Assembly (NCBI GenBank): GCA_043228905.1
Contig: JBHGNT010000022.1
Coordinates: 2,914,001 to 2,978,000 of the forward strand
DNA length: 64,000 bases
Origin: Azolla caroliniana
Lineage: Eukaryota > Polypodiophyta
Direction: 5' to 3'
Part shown: positions 23,796 through 34,124 of the stretch, piece after piece
How the letters are laid out: each line of letters begins with the position of its first letter
How positions within the stretch are numbered: the first letter of the stretch is position 1
Translations under genes and position numbers: made by a program
Notes under the pieces: generated by a model
Databases searched by the model: none
Told to the model about the DNA's origin: nothing
What the model saw: only the letters and a program-made list of their open reading frames with translations

Positions 23796-24075
23796 GGTTG
23801 GATTGAATTCTGCTGCATCATAATTGGTTCTTTTGGTTATATCAGGTTGCATCATGATTGGTTTGTTGGATAGTATCCACTTGTATCATGAGTGATTTGT
23901 CAGATTGTATTATGCTGCATTGTAAATGATTTGTTGGATTCTAATAAATTGCATCACAAGTGATTGGTTAGATTGTAAGAAGCTACATGGTAAATCGATT
24001 ACTGTAGTTTGCATTAGGTTGCATTGTAATTGATAAGTTTGATCATATTAGGTTGCAATGGTTCAATAAGGTGGT
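23796..24075. repeat. Degenerate about 34-bp minisatellite, eight copies
   Basis: Units follow the pattern ttggattgtattaggttgca followed by tcatgattggtttg, with 20-30% differences between neighbours. Non-coding. Confidence 0.75.
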
Positions 24076-24739
24076 TTTATAATTAATTGGTTGAGCTAAG
24101 TAAGTTGCCATATAATATAAATAAGTTCAACTTTTATAGATTGAATGTTTCTAGTATTTACCTTACTTTTCCCTATAAGTATCTCTTTGCCCTACCAACA
24201 ATCTGATTAGGGTAGTTTTGATCTTATGAATATTGGGGTAACTGACTTTGCAAGCTGATGGTGTTGGTTTGTGACTTCTTCCGCCAAGGCATCCTTGGTA
24301 AGTTCCTGTAGTTTGGGTGGCATGTAGACCTCTTATAGAACCTTGATCAAGTTTGGAGTTTCAACGAAGTGGTTGAAACAGAAATTCTCTATTGAAGATT
24401 ATGTTCTTTGTGTTATGATCCAGTTCCCAAAATTAGATCTTGATGGTGACAAGTGATTTATTGCATGCGTGCTACATGGGTTTCCTAACTTTGATCATTG
24501 GATAGTCCATGATATGGATCCTAACATTTCATTTTCTTATGGTCGTACATCAAAGAAAAATCATAAAAAGCCCCTAACTTTTACATCTAACTAGTCAAAA
24601 TTGTTGGGAAATGAAAGGCATCCAACAAAATTTCAACACGCAACTCTAAGCGAATACTTATCTTGGACATTTAATCACTACACAAGGTATGCAAATCGAT
24701 CCTTCTCAAATAGATAGTCTAACAATGGATGAATCCTTG

Positions 24740-25340
24740 AACCATTGTCATGATGTGGGAAGTGCACGGGAGGAAACAAGTTAAATTGTATATAAAACTT
24801 AAAAGATTGAAGGATAAGGCAAAAAGTATGAAAAGAAGGTCAAGGAATGAGACAAAATTACAAACAATAAAAATACTTAACTCGATTGTCAAGAGCTTAC
24901 ACTTAGAGTGTAAGGTAAGATATTCGCATCTCGTAATGGATGATGAACGAAGAAAGGTGATCTATAGTAAGCAACAAGGTATATGGTAAAAATAAAAGAG
25001 CGATGATATTGTTTTGCGTTAATAGGATCTTGAGGTCAAATGTTACAAAAGAAACCTATTATTTTGGAAATGGACTTCTTAAAACCTAGAAAAGGGAGAT
25101 GAGAGTTCATTGTTAAGGGGTCGAATTTTGGATCGCGGTGGAAGCGTTGTCATAACGTGATGAGTGCACATGAGGAAAGATTTAGACTCAGTATATATAA
25201 AGGATTGAAGGATAGGGTAGACGTATAGAAAGAAAACAAGAAATTGAAAAAATGTAAAGAGATAGCTTAATTGTTAAGAGCTTATTCTACGAACGTAAAG
25301 GTGTAAAGGTCAAGGGTTTTAGTCTTGTCTAGACTACGAG
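24740..25340. repeat. Diverged direct duplication, about 200-bp blocks
   Basis: Block 24740-24965 (gatgtgggaagtgcacggga, then aagattgaaggataaggc, then gattgtcaagagcttaca) recurs in 25150-25330 (gtgatgagtgcacatgagga, then aggattgaaggatagggt, then attgttaagagcttattc). Confidence 0.65.
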
Positions 25341-25777
25341 AGATCAAGTGTATGTTAAAGTGATGGACATAGAAATTAACATTTTGCTCATACCAAGCGC
25401 TTGAGAAATAAAGGTGCATGCAAAGTGAAAACGAGACGTGCATACTAAAAACGAAAATTGCTTTTTTTATTTGCACACTAAATGATAAATGAACTTAGGA
25501 TTGCTAATGAAGAGGGCATGTACAACCAACAACAACAAAAGAGGCGATGTGACTGTCATATAATGGGACGTTACAACGAAACTCAAGGATGTTTTCCTAA
25601 AGCTTCATCAAATCTTACATTGCTATCCATTTATCAATCTTCCTTTAAACCCACTCTATGTAACAAAGTCGAGTTAATCTCGTTGTATCTAATCTGAATA
25701 TTTATTGGATGTCTTTATCTTTTAAGAATTCATTCAATTATCTAATATCTAGAATTACTTGGAATTAAATAAGGATT

Positions 25778-26027
25778 GTGACAAAGTTTTCAGCTCGAAA
25801 ATTTGAGCTTGAGACACGAAGTTACATGAGTTTGAATGAGGAGATGCAAGCCCTCTCCCGAAACACGACATGGGATCTCATCCCCTCTTCACCCCCATCA
25901 ACAGGCAATCGGATGCCGATGGATATACAAGGTGAAGCACAATGCCGAAGACATCGTCAATAGGTATAAAGCTCGGTTTGTTGCCAAAGGGAATGCACAG
26001 ATCCACGGGATCGATTACGAAGAGACT
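25778..26027 (+). pseudogene. Ty1/Copia reverse transcriptase fragment
   Basis: Two overlapping frames give the N-terminal part of a copia RT: MSLNEEMQALSRNTTWDLI in one frame, then IGCRWIYKVKHNAEDIVNRY, KARFVAKGNAQIHGIDYEET in another. A frameshift of the proline-rich PSSPPST part separates them. The match ends exactly where an LTR-like sequence begins at 26028, so the rest of the polymerase was probably cut off by that insertion. Too short for lineage assignment. Confidence 0.85.
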
Positions 26028-26543
26028 TGTTGATCTACCGATAACCGATAGTTGTAACCGGCACGCACAATAGGTCGAACGTTCTATCAAGAGAATTGTG
26101 GTAGGAAATGAATAGACAAACTAGTGGGTAATTACAAATTGTACTAAGTAACCGTGATCGACTACTAGTCTTAATATAATTACTTAGTAAGCACAGATAA
26201 TCAGAGATCGACACTGAAAACAGTAATGAACAGAGATATTGTCGACATAGAGATACTCTAACCACTAATTTATATTAATTCCGAAATAGAACGATAGACT
26301 TACAATGCTTTCGGTCCTTCTTTTATAGGTGAACCGAGAGTATCTTTTCAAGATTACACTTGCCCTTGTTCAACAAGAACTATTACAAAACTGTCCTAAC
26401 TAATTCTAATATATTTTTCTACTTGGCAAAATTACTAATTTCTAACTCATCGATCCGACCCTTGGATCCGACTCCGACACTTTCATACTTGTTCTACTCC
26501 TTCTGACTTCCTTTCACATTTGTCCGACTATGACCGGCTAACA
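26028..26543 (-). mobile_element. LTR of a degenerate retroelement (minus orientation)
   Basis: 516 bp with TGTTAGCCGGTC at its 5' edge (26543) and TCTACCGATAACC...ATCAACA-type 3' edge at 26028, read on the minus strand. It has a TATA-like tataaaagaagg near the middle. Flanking pentamers (agact / cttgg) do not match, so it is not an intact solo LTR; it is probably the 3' LTR of the debris to its right. Confidence 0.55.
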
Positions 26544-27700
26544 CTTGGCATGCTCGTGGGACAGTGCTTCTTCACTCCTGGTTTTCTTTAGGTTCATCAT
26601 CGACGACATCGTCACTTTCATCCTCATTGAGGATGTCCAACAAAATGGGCTCCTCCTCAGTCCTGGTGTCGGTGCTAGGCGCGCCCTGCTCCTGCGTTTG
26701 TCGCGTTGCGTCCTGGTGTGTGTCCTCGGCCCTCGGGTCAATTGCTTGTGGAATGCGCGCGAAGTCACAATGCTGCATGCAGTCTTCGGCTTTCGACGTT
26801 GTCCTTCTCAGCGTTTGAATATTGTTCACGTAATCGGCCCGCCCGCTGCTGCCGTGGCCCTTCTGCATGCCTCTTCCATGTCTTTTGCTGCCAGTTTTGT
26901 TCTGGTGTATTCTCTATGCACTTCGACTAAGACCGTGTGAAGTGGCGGCATCTGAATTGCTTCACCCTTGTTTTTAGCACTTCATTGTCGGCCGATTCCG
27001 TCTAATTCCTATTGTTCATTTGACTCTGGACTACGCCGAACATGGGCTTTTGAATCATTATGCAATCTTTATGTTCCTAAGCCAGTATGTCGGACGCGTA
27101 TTGTATTGTAATCGATGAGCAAGCCATTCCACAAGTTCATAAGACATGCTGAAATGCAAAAATTGCCGCTAGCTCATGTGCTGCCGGTGGTAACTCAGGT
27201 AAACCAAGCACCTCACTCGGGTGTCGATTTGATTCGGATTATTGGTTGTTAGTTGGTGTTGGCTCGGGTTCTTGCCACTCTTCTCGTGGTACTTCTCTCC
27301 GGGCCATTGGTGTCGGCCGTGGTTGTGGTGGCTGCCCCTGCTCTATTGTTGGGGTCTTTCGCCCAATTCGATCGTCTCCCCTTCATACATACGTGGCGAT
27401 GATGAATCCTGCCCGTTGCTTGGGCATATAGTAAAACCGGGGACTTACGAATGCCACTTCCAACAAAAACTTAGCGACTTCTCGAAATAATTAGTCATCG
27501 CCGCCCTGAGTTTTATATGCTTTCGCTGATGGTGAATGATCTCCGAAGTATGACTTTAGCACCTCAGGTTTGAGAGGATCCATGCCATCAAACCCTTCAC
27601 GTGTTTGATGATAGCCTTGCAGATCCTATCGATGTACCTGTTTATTCGTGATCAACGATTCCCGAAGCTTGGGGATGGGGCTCGACATCTACGATCCTGA
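26544..27700 (-). pseudogene. Degenerate internal region of an LTR element
   Basis: On the minus strand, broken frames include an acidic 98-codon stretch (26572-26868, ILLDILNEDESDDVVDDEP) and, near 27420-27560, KFLLEVAFVSPRFYYMPKQR. Both look like gag-type or linker sequence, but I cannot assign a family. Base composition is richer in G+C than the genic left half. Position between two unlike LTR ends suggests two elements nested here. Confidence 0.35.
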
Positions 27701-27799
27701 GGTAGCCTTGCAGACCTTTGGTTTGCAACCATTAGCGAAGTCGGTCGGATACAGGAATCGGCATATTTCCATCTTTTGTTACTTCGGAGCAATCAAACA

Positions 27800-28114
27800 A
27801 CATTCTCAAGGTTCGTCCTTTCGTAACTGACAACCAGAGCAGCGCTTTCGCTCTTCTCCGACCGATACAAACAAAAGCCACACTGGTTATATTTATACTT
27901 ATATAACTTTGGGACTATTTACAAATATGACCTCAACGATGACGTTTGAACATATACATATACTAATGTCTGGCCGGATACCAACCAGATCCATCCGATC
28001 CGGTTTTCGGATATCTTTCGGATCCCATATTGTTCGGTTCCTTCCTTCGGCTCATCCGATCCGGCTTGTCCGATATTCATCTGGATCCCATCCGGAGGGA
28101 CCGAATTCCCAACA
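27800..28114 (-). mobile_element. LTR-like fragment starting TGTTGGGAATTC
   Basis: The minus-strand sequence from 28114 begins TGTTGGGAATTCGG and interrupts a gypsy RNase H fragment. It is rich in GGATCCG/CCGGATCGGAT words and has a TATA box (tataaatata, 27889-27898) about 220 bases in, as expected of U3. The 3' limit is not visible; the lower coordinate is a guess. Confidence 0.45.
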
Positions 28115-28738
28115 AGTGAGCATCTTCTTAAGACAGTTGTACACATCTTGCTCGATTGTTTTCCATTGAAAATGTAATTTATGCACTGCCGCATGTAAGG
28201 GTGTTGCCACATTGGCTAAATACCGAATCATTCGGCTATGCCATCTTATTTGGCCCAAAAATCTTCTCAGAGCTTTGGCATTAGCCGGCGCCGGTGCTTC
28301 CATAATTGCTCTTACTTTGTCGGGATCGACTGCAATGCCTTCTCAACTGACAATATGGCTGAGGTACGTACCACTCGTTACCCCGAATGCACATTTAACA
28401 GGATTGAGACTCAAGCGTCCTTGTTGACACCTTTCCAGACAGAGTCAAAGATGTTCTAGATGATCGGCTTTTCTGCTATAGACTGCAAAATCATCTAGGA
28501 ATACCTGCATAAATTCAAGTATATAATCAATAAAAATTTCATGTATCACCCGATGAAACATTGCCGGAGCTGTTTTTAAATCGAACATCATGACGCCTGC
28601 TACGAATACTCCCCATTCAGTGACAAATGTTGTCTTTTCCTGATCCTCTGAGTGCGTCCGAACTTGATTATAGCCACTAAATCCGTCCAGAAAGCTATAA
28701 ATTTCGTGGCCGACTACTGCATCCAAAACTCCATCCGT
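28115..28738 (-). pseudogene. Gypsy group 1 copy G: RT and RNase H fragment
   Basis: Read on minus: MDAVVGHEIYSFLDGFSGYN, then EKTTFVTEWGVFVAGVMMF, FMQVFLDDFAVYSRK (catalytic FLDD) to about 28445. After stops and shifts come APANAKALRRFLGQIRWHSR and ATPLHAAVHKL. The copy ends at 28115, where the TGTTGGG LTR-like sequence cuts in (after ...LKKMLT). Same family as copies A-E further right. N-terminal RT, PR and gag are missing; the right edge is lost in a tandem triplication. Confidence 0.85.
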
Positions 28739-29287
28739 TGTTGAGGAAATCCTTGTGTATTCGTGAAATGAAGCGAGAGCACCGGGGTCCTAGACAAGAA
28801 GGATTTGAAGTTTGGACTAGCGTAAGAGAGAAAGTATTTAAGATAGATAGATGGATGGAGAGAGTGCGTCCAAACTTGATTATAGCCACTAAATCCGTCC
28901 AGAAAGCTATAAATTTCGTGGCCGACTACTGCATCCAAAACTCCATCCGTTGTTGAGGAAATCCTTGTGTATTCGTGAAATGAAGCGAGAGCACCGGGGT
29001 CCTAGACAAGAAGGATTTGAAGTTTGGACTAGCGTAAGAGAGAAAGTATTTAAGATAGATAGATGGATGGAGAGAGTGCGTCCGAACTTGATTATAGCCA
29101 CTAAATCCGTCCAGAAAGCTATAAATTTCGTGGCCAACTACTGCATCCAAAACTCCATCCGTTGTTGAGGAAATCCTTGTGTATTCGTGAAATGAAGCGA
29201 GAGCACCGGGGTCCTAGACAAGAAGGATTTGAAGTTTGCACTAGCGTAAGAAAGAAAGTATTTAAGATAGATAGATGGATGGAGAGA
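28652..29287. repeat. 212-bp tandem triplication containing an RT fragment
   Basis: Three nearly identical units start at 28652, 28864 and 29076 (gtgcgtcc(g/a)aacttgatt). Each contains, on minus, the RT segment MDAVVGHEIYSFLDGFSGYN fused to unrelated sequence, and ends in a gatagatagatggatggaga simple repeat. Unit 1 is continuous with RT copy G. Confidence 0.95.
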
Positions 29288-29723
29288 GAGAGAGAAAGAG
29301 AGAGATTGAGATTGAACCCTTGACTTCAATTTTGAGAGACAAGGTACATCACTAATAAGATAACTAGATCTTTTACTAAATGTTTCTTTCATCAATACAT
29401 AGGTTGCCTCCCCCATTACACAAGCCCAACTAGAGGCTTTTATAGGTCTGTCCATGCAAAAACCATGGGCTAAAATATGTTTGTTTCCTATGGAATACTG
29501 AATATACAAAGAAAATGTACAAAATCTAAAGCACTTAGTAGTAGCTTTAGTGGTAAGTTAATTTGCCTCCTATCTTGGAGGTCCAAGGTTCATACCTTTC
29601 TTGCACCCCTTTGTATGCACTCAAATGTTACGATGCTTTTAATCTTATTTTTATATTTATAAATGTTTGAGCGCTCATCATACATGCACATGTTTAACCT
29701 TACATCGAGCCTTCCTTTTACGA
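29288..29723. other. Spacer between retroelement fragments
   Basis: GA-rich edge then ordinary AT-rich DNA with no frame or repeat that I recognise. It ends at the LTR of fragment X. Confidence 0.5.
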
Positions 29724-30452
29724 TGTCGGCCTTTTCAACGCCGAATCGTTGCGTGAGTCGGGTGGAAACCGCTGAGGTTATGGACTAGGAAGAGGAGAGT
29801 TTTAAGGCTAAATGAGAATATGTGTTAATTGTAAGGAAGAGATATAGAAACTTGTGAATCCCACAAGTATAGTTTTTTAGTTTTATTGGAATAGACTGGA
29901 AGAGAGATCGAATACACATGAATTCCCACAAGTATTATATTAATCAATGTTTAGAGTATAATATTCACCCAAAATTTTCAACAACCCCTTTACAATTTGC
30001 TCCCCCATCCTTATATAGTGATGGGAGAGTCTAAGTTTACCACATGCAAGCATCATGCCTTTTTCTAACTCTAGTGTTCATGCACACTACATGTCCATGA
30101 TTAACTTTTCCCATCATGCTTTTCCTTTAACTAAAGTGTTCATGCACACTACATGTGCATGATTAACTTTTCTATCATACTTTTTCATTTAACTCGAGTG
30201 TGTATGCATGGATAACTTTTTCTATCATGCTTATCTAGAATATTAACATGGGATAAAGTTTAGTGTACCTTTAATACTCATAATGTGCTAGTACAATGAT
30301 AACGCTTGAAATCGTTAACAGAGAGGTAAAGGGTTCAAATCTTACCCTATGCATGTAAAATAATTATTTTAGTATTTTCTCCTATTTCTTTAAACTTAGT
30401 TAATCAAGTACTCTGTATATATTTCACGTATTATACGAAGTATACTATAACA
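29724..30452 (-). mobile_element. LTR of gypsy group 2 fragment X (3' LTR)
   Basis: 729 bp, TGTTATAGTATACTTCG on its 5' side (30452, minus) and ...CGATTCGGCGTTG...GCCGACA at 29724. The part ttgcgtgagtcgggtgg plus ggttatggactagga matches element 1's LTR 3' end, and a TATA box (actatataagga, near 30010) is present. Inside U3 a block tgttcatgcacactacatgt is repeated in tandem with about a 70-bp period. It adjoins the pol C-terminal tail of X, so it is the downstream LTR. Confidence 0.75.
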
Positions 30453-31584
30453 TTCACCCCGTCCGAACCTGCACATCCTCTGGTATGTACCGAAATTGCG
30501 GGTACTTGTTATCCTTCTTCATCCGTTGCACTATTCGATTCTCCCACTATGTCGACTATTAATTTCGGCCCACTTTCTTCGCTTTCCTCTCTTCCGTGAT
30601 CCTTGTCCGATTGCTCCTCTGTGTCGGTTTTGTCTAAGATTACTTAGGGTTCGTCATCACTTTGCTTCTTGAAAATCTTCACCCGCTTCCCCACTATAGG
30701 CAATCGAAGTATTGTTCCATCTAGCTCACTTAGTCGGTAAGTTCCGTTGTTGAATACCTTTCGAACTTCATATGGTCCGAACCACCTTCAAGTGAATTTC
30801 CGTATCGTTGTGTGTTGATGAACAAAACAACTGTCATAGACTATCACACAATCTCCTTCTTCAATCTTCCGTGGTCGTAGTCGGTGCTTTTTTATCGAAT
30901 CAACGTTTGTTCCGAAATTGTGCTTCTTGTTGTCGGTGCACCGCTTCCGCTATGTCTTCCGGTCTTCCTTCTAGCTGTTGTATCCAGATCGCTAATAGTT
31001 CTTCCCAGCTCATCTCTTCCTTCCACGGTAGCACTGTCCATGTCGCATTTGCGGTTTCCGTAGGCCTTACTGGAGCTTGTCCGATCATAAGTTCCGTTGG
31101 CATATATCAGGTTATGGAACTATGCATTGTGCGATCCGCCCATAGTGCATATGGAAGCATCTATGACCAAGTCTTCACCTTTCCATCACACGCTTTTGCA
31201 AGTGCTTTTACGCTTGGACCATGTCCTCGTTTGATCTTCCCATTTGCTTCTGCATTGTATGTCGTGGTTAGTGTCAACTGAACTCCATGTTTGGCGAAGA
31301 ATTCCCTGGAGTCAAGTTCTCCCCGATCCGCAATCACTTGTCCTACACACCTGTACCTGTAGAACACTTCTTCCAAAAGGAATTGGCATACTGTAGAACA
31401 TGTTTTCCTCCGTAGTGCCCGACCTTCTACATGGTTCGACATATCCTCCTGAGCTAGCACCAAGTACTTCTTTTGTCTAATCCCCGTTGGCATGGGTCAC
31501 GATGTTGACCATCCATTTAAATTTGATTGTTGGTGAGAATGTCAGATGTAATTTGTGCCAATGTTGAACTCCGGAGTAGATTTG
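30453..31584 (-). pseudogene. Gypsy group 2 fragment X: integrase core, GPY/F module and pol tail
   Basis: On minus, in the order of translation: KKYLVLAQEDMSNHVEGRAL, VGQVIADRGELDSREFFAKH (second catalytic Asp), LTTTYNAEANGKIKRGHG (Glu of the D,D-35-E triad), MPTELMIGQAPVRP, then a region with RWFGPYEVRKVFNNGTYRL (GPY/F module) and the tail FRYIPEDVQVRTG. Several stops and frameshifts make it inactive. The first part of the integrase continues beyond the inserted copia element N (from 33170). Its tail matches the C-terminus of element 1's pol, RHIPEDVRVWRG, which shows the two are one family. Confidence 0.82.
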
Positions 31585-31667
31585 TGTTAAAAATTAGGTA
31601 AGTAATTAAGCAATGATTAATTGGTACGTAATTATGTGATTAGTTGATAAGTTGAAGATTATGTGAT

Positions 31668-31747
<80 letters not shown>

Positions 31748-33164
31748 CACTTATGAACAACACAAGATGGGGGATGAGTAAGTATATTAAATTAGCATTA
31801 TCATCATCATCATCAAATTCAAAAATACCATCAATGAGGTATATATAGATCTCATGTGCAAGGGTGCACATGTGTGAGGAGAATATAGGTACAACCGTGT
31901 AAGTCCTATATTAAATGTACTTAGGGATGGAGGATCTAGAATATCCCACTTAAGTACAAGGTCCTATTTTAGGCGTTATAGTCAACACTTCTAACTAGAT
32001 TCTATCTAGGTAACTACGAACTTACATGGTTAACTAACTAACTAAACTAAGTTGAGCTTGATCTCTCAACACACCCCCTCAAGATCAAGTGTGAGGCGTT
32101 CGACACGGACACAAACATTTATGTTGATGGAGCCAAGTGAGTCGCAAATGCTCTTGATCTTGGCGGTGTAGTTCGACACGGACATGTCTTTTTGTCGAAT
32201 GTTATTCAACTCTTGTCGGAGTTGAAGCTTTCGGGCGGTTGTGTTGGCGGCGAACATTTTCTTTAAGTTCGCCCATGCCTCTTTGGGCATCTTGGCGTCT
32301 CGAATGTGGCTAAGCATGTGGTCGTGGACACATGTTGCCAAGCAATACGTGACTCGACTAGCCGCTTGCTCCCATGTTGCGTAGTCGGCGTTCTTTGAGT
32401 CGGGTTGATTTTCTTGAGCGCCGTTGATGTACCTCCAATACCCTTGGCAGACGAGGTTTTGGGTTATCTTGTACTCCCAAGATGAATAATTACTCCGGTC
32501 TAGCTTTTCACTAGGGAGCGAGCTACCCATTTGTGTGTTCATGTTGATTGTAGTGTCTTCTCTTCTTTTGCTTTTCTTCCTTCGATCACGTACACGTGCT
32601 ACGTGGCGGCACTACGGTAACCGATAGCCGGATTTTGTCGTCGGCATCTCGAACACACAATCATGGAGTCGGGTGGGCTTAGTGGTCTTTCTAAACCACA
32701 CGCTCTAATACCATGTTAAGAATTAGGTAAGTAATTAAACAAGGATTAATTAGTACTCAATTATGTGATTAGTTGATAAGCGGAAGATTACGTGATATGC
32801 GTGTGTATATGTGTGTGTGTGTGTGTGAGAGAGAGAGATACACTTATGAACAACACAAGATGGGGGATGAGTAAGTATATTAAATTAGCATTATCATCAT
32901 CATCATCAAATTCAAAAATACCATCAATGAGGTATATATAGATCTCATGTGCAAGGGTGCACATGTGTGAGGAGAATATAGGTACAACCGTGTAAGTCCT
33001 ATATTAAATGTACTTAGGGATGGAGGATCTAGAATATCCCACTTAAGTACAAGGTCCTATTTAAGGCGTTATAGTCAACACTTCTAACTAGATTCTATCT
33101 AGGTAACTACGAACTTACATGGTTGACTAACTAACTAAACTAAGTTGAGCTTGATCTCTCAACA
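31585..33164 (-). mobile_element. Non-autonomous Ty1/Copia element N, complete with target duplication
   Basis: 1580 bp in total. LTRs are 31585-32071 (487 bp, downstream) and 32714-33164 (451 bp, upstream), both TGTTGAGAGATCAAGC...TTAACA on minus. The length difference is mostly a GA microsatellite. A perfect 5-bp target duplication ATTTG flanks it (31580-31584, 33165-33169). PBS TGGTATTAGAGC (32713-32702, initiator-Met type with one change) and a polypurine tract (cttgagggggtg) next to the downstream LTR are present. The internal part is only 642 bp and holds a gag fragment. It would need enzymes from an autonomous copia. It split the integrase of fragment X. Confidence 0.93.
32066..32542 (-). 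CDS. Truncated copia Gag (UBN2-type) of element N
   Basis: 158-aa open frame: LDRSNYSSWEYKITQNLVCQ near the start, then YLATCVHDHMLSHIRDAK-like sequence (CLATCVHDHML), AWANLKKMFAANTTARKLQL, RQELNNIRQKDMSVSNYTAK, IKSICDSLGSIN. This is the copia gag N-terminal region (DUF4219/UBN2 type), which forms the capsid. The frame then runs into unrelated residues and stops at the LTR border, so the rest of gag (zinc knuckle) and all of pol are missing. It is the only frame in the element; whether it is translated is unknown. Confidence 0.85.
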   Translation of the reverse strand: MNTQMGSSLPSEKLDRSNYSSWEYKITQNLVCQGYWRYINGAQENQPDSKNADYATWEQAASRVTYCLATCVHDHMLSHIRDAKMPKEAWANLKKMFAANTTARKLQLRQELNNIRQKDMSVSNYTAKIKSICDSLGSININVCVRVERLTLDLEGVC

Positions 33165-33320
33165 ATTTGACATTTCTCGCAACTTTCAGTGAATTTTGCT
33201 ACATCTTTATACATATTCTTCCACCAATATTTTTGCTTGAAACGCAAAGCCCAGAGCACACAACACCAATTGTCATCTCCCCGTTAGCATTTACCATGAC
33301 AATCATGTATTCTAAGAAGA
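33165..33320 (-). pseudogene. Gypsy group 2 fragment X: integrase N-terminal zinc-finger part
   Basis: Continues the integrase of X after element N: minus-strand WALRFKQKYWWKNMYKDVAK, FTESCEKCQIYSGVQ (CxxC of the HHCC finger). The histidines upstream are lost where the sequence changes at about 33320. RT and RNase H, expected next, are absent, and unrelated sequence then leads to fragment Y. Confidence 0.75.
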
Positions 33321-33389
33321 GTGAGCGCCAAGATACTAGGTAAGCGCCTAACTGTACAGACACTTTTAAAAAATATATGTTTTTCAATC

Positions 33390-33475
33390 ACTAGAACTCG
33401 ATACAGGGTATCGAGTTCCTTTCTAGATGTGTCTATTATCATGGGGAACTCGGTACAGCGTATCGAGTTCCTGTA
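33390..33475. repeat. Pair of short near-perfect palindromes
   Basis: gaactcgatac-agg-gtatcgagttc at about 33392-33417, and ggaactcggtac-agc-gtatcgagttcc at about 33446-33472. Each is a hairpin with a 3-base centre; the two are direct copies of one another and lie at the end of the PR frame of fragment Y, at the X/Y junction. Confidence 0.75.
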
Positions 33476-34124
33476 TAAAACCCTCACTTTTTACAGGAGC
33501 TCGATACGCCACGTGTGCGTACGCTGAACCGTTATCCAGCACTTTCGTCTCCATACGTGCTGCCGTAATGTACGGTTCTCCGAGTATCATCGGATGCGAG
33601 GATGTCTCCTGCATAGAGAAGTGCTGATCGATCTCGACATCACCGATTTTCACCCACACATTCGGGCAGGCCCCATGTAGCTCTTCCGTGGTGCGCGTCG
33701 CCACTCGTATTTTCCACCTGTGCTTGGTGTTGATTGGCCACTTGCCCTTCTTGTAGAAGTCCATAGACATCAGGTTGATCTCCGAACCGTGGTCTACCAA
33801 TGCCACCACCGGCTCCTGAACGTCCCCGATCCTAACCGGGGTCTCCGTAGTGGCTCTTGCCCAGTGTAGCTTTGAATAGTGGCTTTCCGCCAACTCATCT
33901 TCCAGGGCCATGTCTTCTAGGTGCGTCGTTCGCACCTCAACTGGCTTCTCCGGCTCCGGCTCCGTCGAAAGCCTTTTTCTCTTCACTAGGTCCACGATGG
34001 AGTCATGGAATTCTTTCTTGGCGATCCCGAGCACTTCCCCCAACGACAACTCCACCTTGCTGTCCAAGATTATTTCCTCAAGGACCTTCCACAGGTCTGT
34101 CATTCTTTCTATCTCAGTGCTCAA
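33423..34124 (-). pseudogene. Gypsy group 2 fragment Y: protease region
   Basis: Open 233-codon frame: VELSLGEVLGIAKKEFHDSI, KLHWARATTETPVRIGDVQE, VVALVDHGSEINLMSMDFY (retropepsin, D-H-G in place of D-S/T-G), WKIRVATRTTEELHGACP, GDVEIDQHFSMQ, MILGEPYITAARMETKVLD. It is homologous to element 1 positions 46764-47447 along its whole length. It ends at the palindromes, with no RT behind it. Preserved open frame but no functional partner. Confidence 0.82.

Larger units (their letters stand above)
22742..25777. other. Intergenic region downstream of RIK
   Basis: AT-rich. It contains the RIK 3' UTR (end not determined), a degenerate 34-bp minisatellite and a diverged 200-bp duplication. No gene recognised. 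It forms the boundary between the gene-bearing left part and the retrotransposon-filled right part. Confidence 0.6.

Noticed and set aside
26028-28114. Single LTR element spanning TGTTG at 26028 to CAACA at 28114
   Set aside because: The two terminal regions are not similar to each other beyond the short ends, and flanking pentamers differ. More likely two nested remnants.
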